Shown here in pieces: positions 25,881-34,783 of a stretch of DNA of 64,000 nucleotides. The position numbers and the translations under genes are program-made. This DNA is from Thiotrichales bacterium. Its GTDB lineage: Bacteria > Pseudomonadota > Gammaproteobacteria > HK1. The stretch spans positions 51,285 through 115,284 of the forward strand of contig JAPOSC010000013.1 of NCBI GenBank assembly GCA_026709935.1. The letters are read 5' to 3'. The notes under the pieces are model-generated. The model was not told the origin of the DNA, searched no databases, and worked only from the letters and a program-made list of their open reading frames with translations. Positions within the stretch are counted from its first letter, which is position 1. Each line of letters opens with the position of its first letter.

Positions 25881-27023
25881 ATGAGCAAGTCCGGGAGCCA
25901 CACCGTCGGCCTGGACGGTGAAGGCGATGTTGCGGCCCGCCTGGTCGTGGACCTCGCGGCTCTGGCTGCAAACTGGCGCGCCATCGCGTCGGCGACAGCC
26001 GCCGAGGTCGCCGGCGTGGTCAAGGCGGATGGGTACGGACTGGGCGCCGCGAAGGTCGCTCGCGCCCTGCACGCGGCCGGCTGCCGGACATTCTTTACCG
26101 CGTTCACCCGGGAAGCGGTCGCGCTGAGGCGCGTACTCGCCGATGTGGACATCTTCGTGCTCATGCCGCTGGTCGCCGACGAGGCCCACGTGCTGCGCGC
26201 GCACCGCCTGACCCCGTGCCTGTTCGACTGCGAAGGCATCCATCGATGGATCGAAAGCTCGGCCGCGCAAGGCGCGCCGGCGCACGCGGCGCTCCATGTC
26301 GAGACCGGCATCCATCGGCTCGGCCTGAGCCCGGAGGCACTCGCCGCCCTGCTTGCCGACGACACCCGGCGGTCCCGGCTCGACGTGACGCTGCTGATGA
26401 GTCATCTCGCCTGCGCGGACACCCCCGCGGCGCCCGCCAATCGCCGCCAGCTCGACCGGTTCCGGGCGATACGGGACGCCTTTCCCGGCGCCCGGGCGAG
26501 CTTCGCGAACTCCGCGGGAACGTTCCTCGCCGCAGAGTACCACTTCGACATGGTGCGGCCTGGGATCGCGCTGTACGGCCACGATCCCCACTGCCTCCCC
26601 ACCGCGCCGCGCGTACAGCCGGTCGCGACGCTCGAAGCACAGCTCGGGCAGATTGCGACGGTGGAACCCGGCGAGAGCGTCGGCTACGGCGCGGTGGCGA
26701 CGTGCGACACCGCTCGTCGGATCGGGGTCGTGCTCGCAGGATACGCCGATGGCATCCCGCGCTCGCTCTACCGGCCCGACCGGAGGTTCGAAGTCATGGT
26801 CGGCGGGCACCGGGTCCCGCTGTTCGGAACCGTCTCCATGGACATGATGACCATCGATCTGAGCGAGGTTCCCGAAGACGCGGTCGAAGTCGGCGCGTGG
26901 GTGGAGGTGTTCGGCGCGAATGCCTCCATCGAACGGGTTGCAGAACAGGCGGGTACAATCCCCTACGAAATTCTCACCGGCATCGGATCGCGGGTGGAGC
27001 GCGTCTACGGAGGACTCCGATGA
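25881..27023 (+). CDS. alr: Alanine racemase
   Basis: A 380-residue fold-type III PLP enzyme interconverting L- and D-alanine for peptidoglycan. The PLP Lys sits in V-V-K-A-D-G-Y-G-L-G (Lys48); H-V-E-T-G-I-H-R-L-G, a G-Y-G-A-V segment with the opposite catalytic Tyr and S-M-D-M-M-T-I-D are present. ATG 25881 has GAGGGAA upstream. Its stop overlaps the next gene's ATG by four bases (ATGA), so the LLM-class oxidoreductase is translated with it. Confidence 0.9.
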   Translation: MSKSGSHTVGLDGEGDVAARLVVDLAALAANWRAIASATAAEVAGVVKADGYGLGAAKVARALHAAGCRTFFTAFTREAVALRRVLADVDIFVLMPLVADEAHVLRAHRLTPCLFDCEGIHRWIESSAAQGAPAHAALHVETGIHRLGLSPEALAALLADDTRRSRLDVTLLMSHLACADTPAAPANRRQLDRFRAIRDAFPGARASFANSAGTFLAAEYHFDMVRPGIALYGHDPHCLPTAPRVQPVATLEAQLGQIATVEPGESVGYGAVATCDTARRIGVVLAGYADGIPRSLYRPDRRFEVMVGGHRVPLFGTVSMDMMTIDLSEVPEDAVEVGAWVEVFGANASIERVAEQAGTIPYEILTGIGSRVERVYGGLR

Positions 27024-27934
27024 AATACGGTTGCTCCCTGATCGTGCGTGGCGAAGATGCCACCCCGGACACCTTCGTCACGATGGCCGAGCGCGCCGAG
27101 GCACTGGGGCTGGATTCGCTGTGGCTCAGCGCGCACGTGGTGCTCCCGCCTCAGGTGAAGTCGGGCTACGTCCTGATCCCCGGCCGCATGCATCCGCCGC
27201 GCTGGCGCGAATGCTACTGGGAGCCCTTCACGGTGCTCTCGTTTCTCGCCGCACACACCAGTCGTATCACGCTGGGCACGAGCGTCGTCGTGCTTCCGAT
27301 GCACAATCCCTTCGAGATTGCGAAGCAGGTCGCGGAGGTGGATCAGCTCTCCGGGGGACGGTTCATCTTCGGGATCGGGGTCGGCTGGTTCGAGGAGGAG
27401 TTCGAGGTCCTCGGCCAGAATTTCAGGAACCGCGGGGCGCGAACCGACGACGCCCTCGCGCTCATGAAGCGGCTCTGGGCGGACGACCCCGTGACCTACC
27501 GGGGACGGTTCTACTCCTGCGAAGACGCCTCGTTCTCGCCGAAGCCCGTGCAGCGTCCCCATCCGCCCATCTGGGTCGCCGGCGCAAGCCGACCCGCCTG
27601 TCGTCGCGCCGCGCAGTACGGGGAGGCGTTCCACCCGGTGCGGATGTCCGTCGAGAAGGTTCTGGAGATGCGGAGCGAGCTGGATGCACAGTGCGCGCGG
27701 TTCGGCCGTGCTCCGGGGTCGGTCAAGCTCGGCGTCAAGCTGCCGCTCGTATTCCAGGACGAACCGGGAGAGTTCCTCACCCAGGGCACGCCGCGGCAGA
27801 TCGCCGACGGCATCAAGCGCTACCTCGAGATCGGCGCCGAGCACTTCACCTTCGATTTCGCGCCCGAAAAGGTCGGCAACGCGCTCGATGTCATGGAGCG
27901 CTTCGCCCAGGAAGTTCGCCCGCGGCTCGATTGA
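27020..27934 (+). CDS. LLM-class flavin/F420-dependent oxidoreductase
   Basis: A 304-residue luciferase-like TIM-barrel oxidoreductase. The N-terminal R-A-E-A-L-G-L-D-S-L-W-L, T-S-R-I-T-L-G-T-S-V-V-V-L-P (cofactor-pocket strand), G-G-R-F-I-F-G-I-G-V-G-W and R-P-H-P-P-I-W-V-A-G-A-S are typical. Whether it uses FMN or F420 cannot be told from sequence. It is coupled to alanine racemase through an ATGA overlap; the metabolic link is not obvious. Confidence 0.82.
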   Translation: MKYGCSLIVRGEDATPDTFVTMAERAEALGLDSLWLSAHVVLPPQVKSGYVLIPGRMHPPRWRECYWEPFTVLSFLAAHTSRITLGTSVVVLPMHNPFEIAKQVAEVDQLSGGRFIFGIGVGWFEEEFEVLGQNFRNRGARTDDALALMKRLWADDPVTYRGRFYSCEDASFSPKPVQRPHPPIWVAGASRPACRRAAQYGEAFHPVRMSVEKVLEMRSELDAQCARFGRAPGSVKLGVKLPLVFQDEPGEFLTQGTPRQIADGIKRYLEIGAEHFTFDFAPEKVGNALDVMERFAQEVRPRLD

Positions 27935-28024
27935 CCGGCTGGCCGAGGCGATCGGCTGTCACGGCAGCGGGCGAGCGGAGCCCGGGCCGGAGTTCGGGCT
28001 GGTCGCGGGCTCGAGCCCGGGGGT

Positions 28025-28366
28025 CCGAGAGGGTGCCTCCGCCGCTTCATCGCTCAGGCCGTGAATTACTGCAGCGCGCTCGGCGTCCACCGTCGGCTGC
28101 ACGGCCTGGAGGTCGAGATCGTGACCGCGACCGAGCCGATGGAGATCCGGGACGACGGATCGGTGCATTGCCGCAACGTCTTCTCCGGTCACGAGGGGGT
28201 GATCGAGGATGTAGACACCGTCGTCTACGCGACTCCGAGAAGGGTCGAGGACCGGCTTGCGCACGCACTCGCCGACCTCTCGCCGGTCCTGATCGGGGAC
28301 TGTCTCGCCCCGCGCAACCTGGCGATCGCGATCCATGAGGGGCATCGGGTCGGGAACACGCTGTAG
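28025..28366 (+). pseudogene. C-terminal remnant of an old-yellow-enzyme-type FAD oxidoreductase
   Basis: About 105 residues, including the stretch before GTG 28061 (R-F-I-A-Q-A-V-N-Y-C), match the NAD(P)/FAD-binding C-terminus of 2,4-dienoyl-CoA reductase or trimethylamine dehydrogenase-like proteins: L-G-V-E-type strand, D-T-V-V-Y-A-T, L-I-G-D-C-L-A-P-R-N-L and A-I-H-E-G-H-R-V-G-N. The catalytic TIM barrel, several hundred residues, is absent because the LLM-class gene ends only about 90 bases upstream. It is best read as a truncated, non-functional gene. Confidence 0.65.
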
Positions 28367-28407
28367 ATCGAATGCGGCTCACAGCAGCGGAAACAGCGGC
28401 GGCAGGC

Positions 28408-29667
28408 TCAGGGGCCGAGCGCAGTGATCGGTACGAGCGTCACCCCTTCGGGTCGGCGGTAGCCGTGGCCGACCCCGACAACCACCACGAGCGCGGCGGG
28501 GGGAGTGTTTCGGTCCGGGTCCACCCGGCCTCGTAGCTTGAGCAGGTTCTTCACCCCTTCCTCGACCAGCCGCTCGCCGCCGAGCTTGATCTCGACCCCA
28601 ATCCACGCGCCGCCCGCCGTCTCGACGATGGCGTCCACTTCCAGCCCGGTGTTGTCCCGGTAGTGATACACCTCGGCATCATGGGTCTGGGAATAGACAC
28701 GCAGATCGCGCACGACTAGCGACTCGAAGAGAAGCCCGAACGATTCGAGATCGGCCCGCAGGTGGTCGGGGCCGGAGCGAAGCGCGGCAACCGCCAGCGA
28801 CGGATCGACGAAGTGCCGCTTGGGCGACTTGCGCAGACGGGATCGAGAACGAAGATGCGCAGACCAGGCCGGTTGATCCTCGATCACGAAGACTCGCTCC
28901 AGCGCGTTCAGATAGCCCTGAACGGTCTCCGGGTGCAGGGGACCCGCGTTCCCGCCCGCGTCGGCCGCGATGACGGAGACCGCCGCTTCGGTGGCCACGT
29001 TTCGGGCCAACGACTGCAAGACCCGCCGGACCAGCACCGGATCACGGCGGACACCGTCCACGCGTCGGAGGTCGGCGCGGCGAATCTCCTCCAGATAGTC
29101 GCGGACGAATCGCTGGGAGTCGTTGGTTGTGGCACCGAGCATTCCGGGCCAGCCGCCCCGGCAGACGAGCTCGACGAGATCCGTGACCGTCGTGTGGTGA
29201 TGCCGCGCTGGCATGAGCTTCGAGCGAAGCATCGCACCCAGAGACATCTCTCCGGTCGAGTGACCGGACTCGAACAGTGACATCGGACGCATCCGGAGCC
29301 GGGACACCCGGCCCGCTCCGGTGTGCCGCGTGGCGTCGTCCGGGGGCATGGCGGACCCGGTGAGGATGAAGCGGCCCGGTCCCCCGCCGGTGTCCGCCGC
29401 GCGGCGCACGTGGTTCCAGATGGACGGCACGCTCTGCCATTCGTCGATGAGGCGTGGCGCCGGCCCGTCCAGAACGAGACCGGGCTCCAGCTCCGCCGCG
29501 CTCCGCAGGGCGGCGTCCACATCGAGCAGGACTTCGCTCGCGGCGTAATGCCGGCCGGTGGCCGTCTTCCCGCAGGCGCGGGGTCCCTCGATCAGCACCG
29601 CCCCGGCCGACCCGAGCCGGGCGGCGAGCTCCTCGTCGACAACGCGCGGACGGTATGGCTCTGCCAA
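28408..29667 (-). CDS. ATP-binding protein, AAA_14 plus DUF4143
   Basis: An ATPase of about 420 residues. Walker A G-P-R-A-C-G-K-T and a Walker B-like R-L-I-D-E-W-Q-S-V-P are near the N-terminus, followed by the sensor region L-T-G-S-A-M-P, the linker Y-L-N-A-L-E-R-V-F-V-I-E and the DUF4143 core with Y-R-D-N-T-G-L-E-V-D-A-I and G-V-E-I-K-L. I place the start at TTG 29667; GTG 29703 would run into a 23-bp repeat array that lies directly upstream. The insert in the sensor/linker region makes it longer than the 388-residue relative at 5979. Confidence 0.8.
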   Translation of the reverse strand: MAEPYRPRVVDEELAARLGSAGAVLIEGPRACGKTATGRHYAASEVLLDVDAALRSAAELEPGLVLDGPAPRLIDEWQSVPSIWNHVRRAADTGGGPGRFILTGSAMPPDDATRHTGAGRVSRLRMRPMSLFESGHSTGEMSLGAMLRSKLMPARHHHTTVTDLVELVCRGGWPGMLGATTNDSQRFVRDYLEEIRRADLRRVDGVRRDPVLVRRVLQSLARNVATEAAVSVIAADAGGNAGPLHPETVQGYLNALERVFVIEDQPAWSAHLRSRSRLRKSPKRHFVDPSLAVAALRSGPDHLRADLESFGLLFESLVVRDLRVYSQTHDAEVYHYRDNTGLEVDAIVETAGGAWIGVEIKLGGERLVEEGVKNLLKLRGRVDPDRNTPPAALVVVVGVGHGYRRPEGVTLVPITALGP

Positions 29668-29702
29668 GTCATCGCTCCCGATCGATCCGAGCCGACCTCG
29701 CA

Positions 29703-29863
29703 CGGGATCTCGTCAACCGGTATTTTGCAAAAAATATGACCGGCTCTCTGCAATATATTCAACCGGGTTTCTGCAACGTATTCAACCGTAGTTCTGCAAC
29801 GTATTCAACCGTGATCATGGAACACATCGAGCCGGCTTGTTGCAATATGACCGTGGGCAGAAC
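29703..29863. repeat. Array of about seven 23-bp direct repeats
   Basis: TGCAA (or TGGAA) recurs exactly every 23 bases at 29726, 29749, 29772, 29795, 29818 and 29841, with a degenerate unit at 29703. The second half of the unit is TTCAACCG or a close variant at a fixed offset of nine. The central unit is near TGCAACGTATTCAACCGTAG. The array is AT-richer than its surroundings, is not a multiple of three, and abuts the start of the DUF4143 gene, so an operator or iteron-like binding array is possible. Confidence 0.85.
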
Positions 29864-29931
29864 TCGATGTCGCCGTGGCGGCGGCTTACGGGTGACCCGC
29901 TTCGGTGGACCCAAGCGCCACGTCCCGGGCC

Positions 29932-32250
29932 TCAGAACATCCCCATCTGCCGGTTCGTGATCGCTTCGAAGCTCGTGTCGAGGAAGTGGAGGAGGCCGTC
30001 TGCGGCGGGGGCGAGCTGGCGTTCGCGGTAGTGTTCATAGTCGGGGCGGGGCAGAGCGCGGCCCTCTTCGACCGGCTCGGGGCCGGATGCGGTGATGATG
30101 TAGCGCACCCAGCGCACGTTCCGGCCGAGCTTCCGCGCCGCCTGCACGTGGGGAGGCACGTTGCGGGTGTAGGCGTCCACGCGCTGGCGGAGTCGCTTGC
30201 GGTACACGAGTTCGGCGTCGTGTTCGCCTGCGTGCAGTGCCTCCACCGTGTCGCGCACGTAAGCCTCGAACGGCTCGCTCTGAAAGACGCGCCGGTAGAG
30301 CTCGCGCTGGAATGTCCGGGCGAGCGGCGTCCAGTCGGTGCGCACGCTCTCCAGGCCCTTGAACACCAGGTCGCAGCCGCCGTCGTCGGCGCGCACCATG
30401 CCGGCGTAGCGCTTCTTGCTGCCGGTCACGTCTCCCCGCACCGTGGGCATGAGGAACTTCAGAAAGTGGGTCTCGAACTCGATCTCGAGGAACGATTCGA
30501 GACGGTGCTCGCGCTCGATGGTGCGGCGCCACCAGGCGTCGAGTCCGGCCGCAATGGCGCCGCCGCGCGCGCGGGCCGCCGCCTCGTCCACGCCGGGACC
30601 TAGCAGGACGAAGAGGGAGTCGGTGTCTCCGTAGATGACGGTGTCGCCGCCTTCCTCGATCACGTCGCGGGTACGGCGGATGATCTCGTGCCCGCGTCGC
30701 GTGATGCTGCTCGCGAGACGTGTGTCGTGGAAGCGGCAGCCGGTCGCGCCGAGGATGCCGTAGAAGGAGTTCATCAGGATCTTCGTGGCCTGCGACATCG
30801 CCGCGTCACCCCGCGCCTTCGCGCGGTCGCGCTCCTCCCAGATGGATCGCACGAGCCCGGGCAGGATGGCGCCTTCGCGCGCGAAGGTTCCGCCCTGGAA
30901 TCCTTCGATACGGTCCTCCCCCGGTGCGTGCAGCGCGCAGGGGTCGATACCGAAGGTGCGGATGATGCTCGGGTACAGGCTCTTGAAGTCGAGCACCAGG
31001 ACGTTGTCGTAGAGCCCGGGCTTCGAATCGAGGATGTACCCCCCAGGGCTGCTCTCCCCGGCTCGCGCGCTGGCGACGTCCGGCGCCACGCGGCCCGCCC
31101 GGTGCAGGCGCGGCAGGTAGAGGTTGTCGAACGCGGCCACCGACCCGCCCTGCCGGTCCATGCTGAGACCGGTCAGCTCCGCCCGGCGCACCGCGAACTC
31201 GACGAGCCCGGCCTTCTCCACGATCGCGGCCACCAGCCGGCAGTCCTCGATGTTGTAGGCCGCGAGCCGGGCGCGGTCGCGTTCGTAGAGGCGGATGATC
31301 TCGGCCACCCGGTCGCCGGTGTGCTCGATGCGCTTGCCCCGCCCGAGCATCGCCTGCGCGACGTGTTCCAGCTCGAAGGATTCGAACGACCAGAACGCGG
31401 TGCGCAGGGTGTCGATCCCGTCCAGCACCACGCGCCCGGGGATGCGGGCGACGTAGGTGCCCGAGGTGGACCCCGGCTGGAGAATGGCGGAGCGCTCGCC
31501 GCCGCGCGCGAGGTCGAACCCGACGCCGAGCCGCCGGCAGCGCCGGGCGATGAAGTCGAGGTCGAATCCGACCACGTTCCACCCGAGGATGAGGTCGGGA
31601 TCGTGCTCCGCGAACCATGCGAACAGGCGCGACAGTAGGGCCTTTTCGTTCGCAAGCCACTCCACCGCCACGTCGTCGCATCGGACGGAGTGATCGCTCA
31701 CTATCAACACCCGTTCGTCGTCCGGTGAATGCAGCGCGACCGAGTAGAGCGCACCGTCGAGCCCTGCCGTCTCGATGTCCAGGGAGACCCATCGCAGGGG
31801 CATACGGAAGTCGTCGCGCCGCACGGCGGGGTTGCGCATCTCCAGGTGGCCGGGCCGACGCCTCGCCTCGCCCCGCGCCGCGAATCCCGCGGTCACGAAA
31901 CGCTCCATGAGGTAGCGGTCGGCGGGCTTCAGGTCGGACTCGAAGGTCGCGACGCCCTGGCTGCGGAGCCGATCGCGCGTCTCCACCAGATCGCGCTGGC
32001 GCCGGAAGTAGAGCCCGTCGACGGGCGCCCCCTTCAGGGTGGCGAGCTCGAGCGGCCGCCGCCGGCCCGGCCGGCGCGCCGGGGCGCCGTTCGCCTCCAT
32101 CGTCTCGCGCTCCACGAAGCAGACCGCCTCTTCCCGGTCGAGCACGACATGGATCGGCCCCCGCTCCGATGCGGCCCAGAGGGAAAGCTCCAGGCCGTTG
32201 GAGGCGTCGCGCCAGTGGCGGGTGAGGAGGAACGCGCGCAGCGTGTGCAT
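29932..32250 (-). CDS. polB: DNA polymerase II (family B)
   Basis: A 772-residue B-family polymerase close to E. coli Pol II (783 residues). The 3'-5' exonuclease motif L-D-I-E-T-A lies near residue 160 and a second exonuclease motif in W-N-V-V-G-F-D-L-D. Polymerase motif A is D-F-K-S-L-Y-P-S-I-I-R-T-F, motif B has K-I-L-M-N-S-F-Y-G-I-L-G, and motif C is Y-G-D-T-D-S-L-F. All catalytic acids are present. ATG 32250 is preferred to TTG 32262. In E. coli the gene is SOS-inducible; I see no clear LexA box here. Confidence 0.92.
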   Translation of the reverse strand: MHTLRAFLLTRHWRDASNGLELSLWAASERGPIHVVLDREEAVCFVERETMEANGAPARRPGRRRPLELATLKGAPVDGLYFRRQRDLVETRDRLRSQGVATFESDLKPADRYLMERFVTAGFAARGEARRRPGHLEMRNPAVRRDDFRMPLRWVSLDIETAGLDGALYSVALHSPDDERVLIVSDHSVRCDDVAVEWLANEKALLSRLFAWFAEHDPDLILGWNVVGFDLDFIARRCRRLGVGFDLARGGERSAILQPGSTSGTYVARIPGRVVLDGIDTLRTAFWSFESFELEHVAQAMLGRGKRIEHTGDRVAEIIRLYERDRARLAAYNIEDCRLVAAIVEKAGLVEFAVRRAELTGLSMDRQGGSVAAFDNLYLPRLHRAGRVAPDVASARAGESSPGGYILDSKPGLYDNVLVLDFKSLYPSIIRTFGIDPCALHAPGEDRIEGFQGGTFAREGAILPGLVRSIWEERDRAKARGDAAMSQATKILMNSFYGILGATGCRFHDTRLASSITRRGHEIIRRTRDVIEEGGDTVIYGDTDSLFVLLGPGVDEAAARARGGAIAAGLDAWWRRTIEREHRLESFLEIEFETHFLKFLMPTVRGDVTGSKKRYAGMVRADDGGCDLVFKGLESVRTDWTPLARTFQRELYRRVFQSEPFEAYVRDTVEALHAGEHDAELVYRKRLRQRVDAYTRNVPPHVQAARKLGRNVRWVRYIITASGPEPVEEGRALPRPDYEHYRERQLAPAADGLLHFLDTSFEAITNRQMGMF

Positions 32251-32315
32251 GGGCTCGGTCAAATTGTACTCTCGTCGTCGGACTGCGACATGTTCACTGG
32301 ATGGAGGAACCCGGG

Positions 32316-33140
32316 ATGATCTCCAGTCGTCGGACCGTTCATGTGGCCGTCGGTGGGCTCGGTACCGTCGGATTCGAAGTTGCGAGGCGCATCGATGGCG
32401 GTGCGATCGACGATCTGACGTTATCTGCGGTGTCGGCGCGCGACCACGCGCGGGCGCGGGCGCGGATGCGCGGATTTCGGTCGCCGGTCGATGTCGTCGC
32501 CGTCGAGAGGCTGGCCGATCGGGCGGACATCGTGGTGGAAAGCGCGCCGGCCGCGGTGTTTCGCGAGATTGCGGAGCCGGTGGTCCGGGCCGGGAAGGTT
32601 CTGGTCGCCATCAGCGCCGGGGCGTTGCTCGACCACGCCGATCTCGTCGAGACCGCCCGCGCCACCGGGGCGCAGATCGTGGTGCCGAGTGGCGCGGTGA
32701 TGGGCCTCGACGCAGTGCGCGGCGCGGCCGAGAGCGGCATCGCGTCGGTTACCATGATCACCCGCAAGCCGCCCGGAGGGCTCGCGGGCGCGCCCCACCT
32801 CGTGGAGCACGGCATCGACGTGGGGGGGCTGGAGACGCCGCTCAAGGTCTTCGAAGGCAGTGCGCGCGACGGCGCGCGGGGGTTCCCCGCCAACGTCAAC
32901 GTCGCGGCCGCGCTCGGGCTCGCGGGGGTCGGCCCGGAGCGCACCCGCCTCGAGATCTGGGCCGACCCGGGGGTCACCCGGAATACCCACGAGATCCGGC
33001 TCGAAGCCGATACAGTCCGGTTCCAGCTCCGCATCGAGAACGTGCCGAGCGAGGAGAACCCGCGCACCGGCCGGTCTGTCGCGCCCAGCGTTGTCGCGGC
33101 GCTCCGCCGGTTCGTCGCGCCGCTGGTCGTCGGGACCTGA
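32316..33140 (+). CDS. nadX: L-aspartate dehydrogenase (NadX-like)
   Basis: A 274-residue enzyme with an N-terminal Rossmann fold (V-G-G-L-G-T-V-G-F-E) and the C-terminal aspartate dehydrogenase domain: P-S-G-A-V-M-G-L-D, T-R-K-P-P, F-P-A-N-V-N-V-A-A-A-L and D-P-G-V-T-R-N-T-H-E-I with the proposed catalytic His. It oxidises L-aspartate to iminoaspartate, for NAD synthesis or aspartate catabolism. GGAGG eight bases before ATG 32316 decides the start over ATG 32301. It is divergent from polB and upstream of transport genes; no nadA or nadC is adjacent. Confidence 0.85.
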   Translation: MISSRRTVHVAVGGLGTVGFEVARRIDGGAIDDLTLSAVSARDHARARARMRGFRSPVDVVAVERLADRADIVVESAPAAVFREIAEPVVRAGKVLVAISAGALLDHADLVETARATGAQIVVPSGAVMGLDAVRGAAESGIASVTMITRKPPGGLAGAPHLVEHGIDVGGLETPLKVFEGSARDGARGFPANVNVAAALGLAGVGPERTRLEIWADPGVTRNTHEIRLEADTVRFQLRIENVPSEENPRTGRSVAPSVVAALRRFVAPLVVGT

Positions 33141-33402
33141 GCGATCGGTCATCATCCGACATGGCCGCGGTTGCGGGAGCAACCATTGTTCCGCAACGAG
33201 GGAATGATGCCATCGACGTGGTGCGGTTTCGGCGGCAACCGTGATTCCCGTCAGGGCGGGAGTACAGGAGTACATTAGATCTTGCCGAGGTGTTTCTCCG
33301 CGGACTCGTTCGGCGATCGCGGATGTGTCCGCCCGGCGGGCCGGCGCTCGCGACCGCCCTCTCCGGTGAGCCAGCCGGGGTTGTACGCTGACCGGACCGA
33401 CC

Positions 33403-34587
33403 ATGTCCCCCATTCTTCCGCCGCTCCTGGCCATGACGCTAGTGCAGGCGATGGCCGCGATGGCGCTGGTCACGGTGCCGGTGCTCGCTCCGGAGATCGC
33501 GGCCTCGCTTGCCATCGACACCGCGGCGGTCGGCCTCCATCCGTCCATCGCATTCGCCGGAGCGGCATGCCTGGCGTTGCTGAGCGGATCGCTGGTGCTC
33601 CGTTACGGTGGGGTCCGGGTCAACCAGGCGAGCGTGGTGATCGCCGCGGCCGGCATCGGGTTGGCAATCGCGGGCTCCGTACCGGCGGTCGCACTCGGCG
33701 CGGTGCTCACGGGTATGGGCTACGGACTCGCCACCCCGGGCGCGAGCCACGTGCTGGCGCGGGTCACGCCCATGGCCCATCGCGGCTTCGTGTTTTCCGT
33801 CAAGCAGTCCGCGGTGCCGCTCGGAGGGCTCGTCGCCGGGGTGCTGTTTCCGCCCGTTGCGGAGCGCTTCGGCTGGGAGTGGGCGATCCTGCTCGCATGC
33901 GCCATGGTGCTCTCGGCGGCGCTGATCATCCAGCCGTTGCGGGCCCGGCTCGACGATGACCGCGACCCCGGGCGCCGGATCCGGATCGACGCCCCGTGGC
34001 AGTCCGTGCGTCTCATCTTCGCGACCCCGCGGCTGCGCCCCATCGCTTTGGTGGCGTTCAGTTTCGGTGCGATGCAGTTGTGCCTGTTCGGCTTCTTCGT
34101 CGTGTATCTGGTCGAGCGGGTCGGACTGGACCTGGTGACCGCGGGGCTGCTCTTCTCGGTGATGCAGGGGGCGGGCTTCGTCGCCCGGGTGGGGTGGGGC
34201 TGGGTGAGCGACCGATGGATCTCCACCCGCCCGCTGCTCGCGGTCATGGGCGTCGGGACCATCGCGAGCACCGTGACCGCCATCGGGTTCTCCGACGCAT
34301 GGTCGTTCGCGGGCCTCGCTGCGGCCAGTGTCGCGCTGGGAGTCACCGCGGTCGGATGGAACGGCATCTATCTGGCCGAGGTCTCCCGCGCCGTCCCCAT
34401 GGACAAGGTGGGCCTCGCGACGGGCGGTGCGCTCATGTTCACGTTTGTCGGGGTGGTGCTGGGGCCCTCGACCTTCGGCGCGATCGTGGCCGCGACCGGA
34501 AGCTACGCCGCGGCGTTCATCACCATGGATGTCCTGGTGCTGGCCGCCGTCGTCACCCTCGTTTTCCGGCCGAGGACGGGCGGGTAG
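33403..34587 (+). CDS. MFS transporter
   Basis: A 394-residue hydrophobic protein with about 12 membrane helices and the MFS fold. The central loop (about residues 185-205) is charged, and V-S-D-R-W-I-S-T-R-P in the second half matches the loop 8-9 signature. An F-S-V-K-Q-S-A-V-P-L-G-G-L segment in helix 5 recurs in uptake carriers of organic acids or cyanate-type anions. Substrate unknown. Aspartate dehydrogenase lies upstream and the TRAP receptor downstream on the same strand. Confidence 0.82.
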   Translation: MSPILPPLLAMTLVQAMAAMALVTVPVLAPEIAASLAIDTAAVGLHPSIAFAGAACLALLSGSLVLRYGGVRVNQASVVIAAAGIGLAIAGSVPAVALGAVLTGMGYGLATPGASHVLARVTPMAHRGFVFSVKQSAVPLGGLVAGVLFPPVAERFGWEWAILLACAMVLSAALIIQPLRARLDDDRDPGRRIRIDAPWQSVRLIFATPRLRPIALVAFSFGAMQLCLFGFFVVYLVERVGLDLVTAGLLFSVMQGAGFVARVGWGWVSDRWISTRPLLAVMGVGTIASTVTAIGFSDAWSFAGLAAASVALGVTAVGWNGIYLAEVSRAVPMDKVGLATGGALMFTFVGVVLGPSTFGAIVAATGSYAAAFITMDVLVLAAVVTLVFRPRTGG

Positions 34588-34783
34588 GGCGCCGCGGCGT
34601 GGGGCGACTCCCGATCCGGACGATCTCCGCTGCCCGTCGTTGACTCCCGGCCCCGTCCGACATAGGTTCCTTCGCCCGGCGGTTCCCGGCCGAAGTTGTC
34701 TCCTCGGGCCGGTTCGACGGCCCCGTCGCGGACGCCGAATCCGGATCCGGAGATCGCCAATTCGAGCAAAGGAGAGAATATCG

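Noticed and set aside
27960..28030. GGGCTCGAGCCCGGG palindrome as an operator
   Set aside because: It lies between a gene end and a remnant; G+C-rich palindromes of this size arise readily here and nothing links it to regulation.
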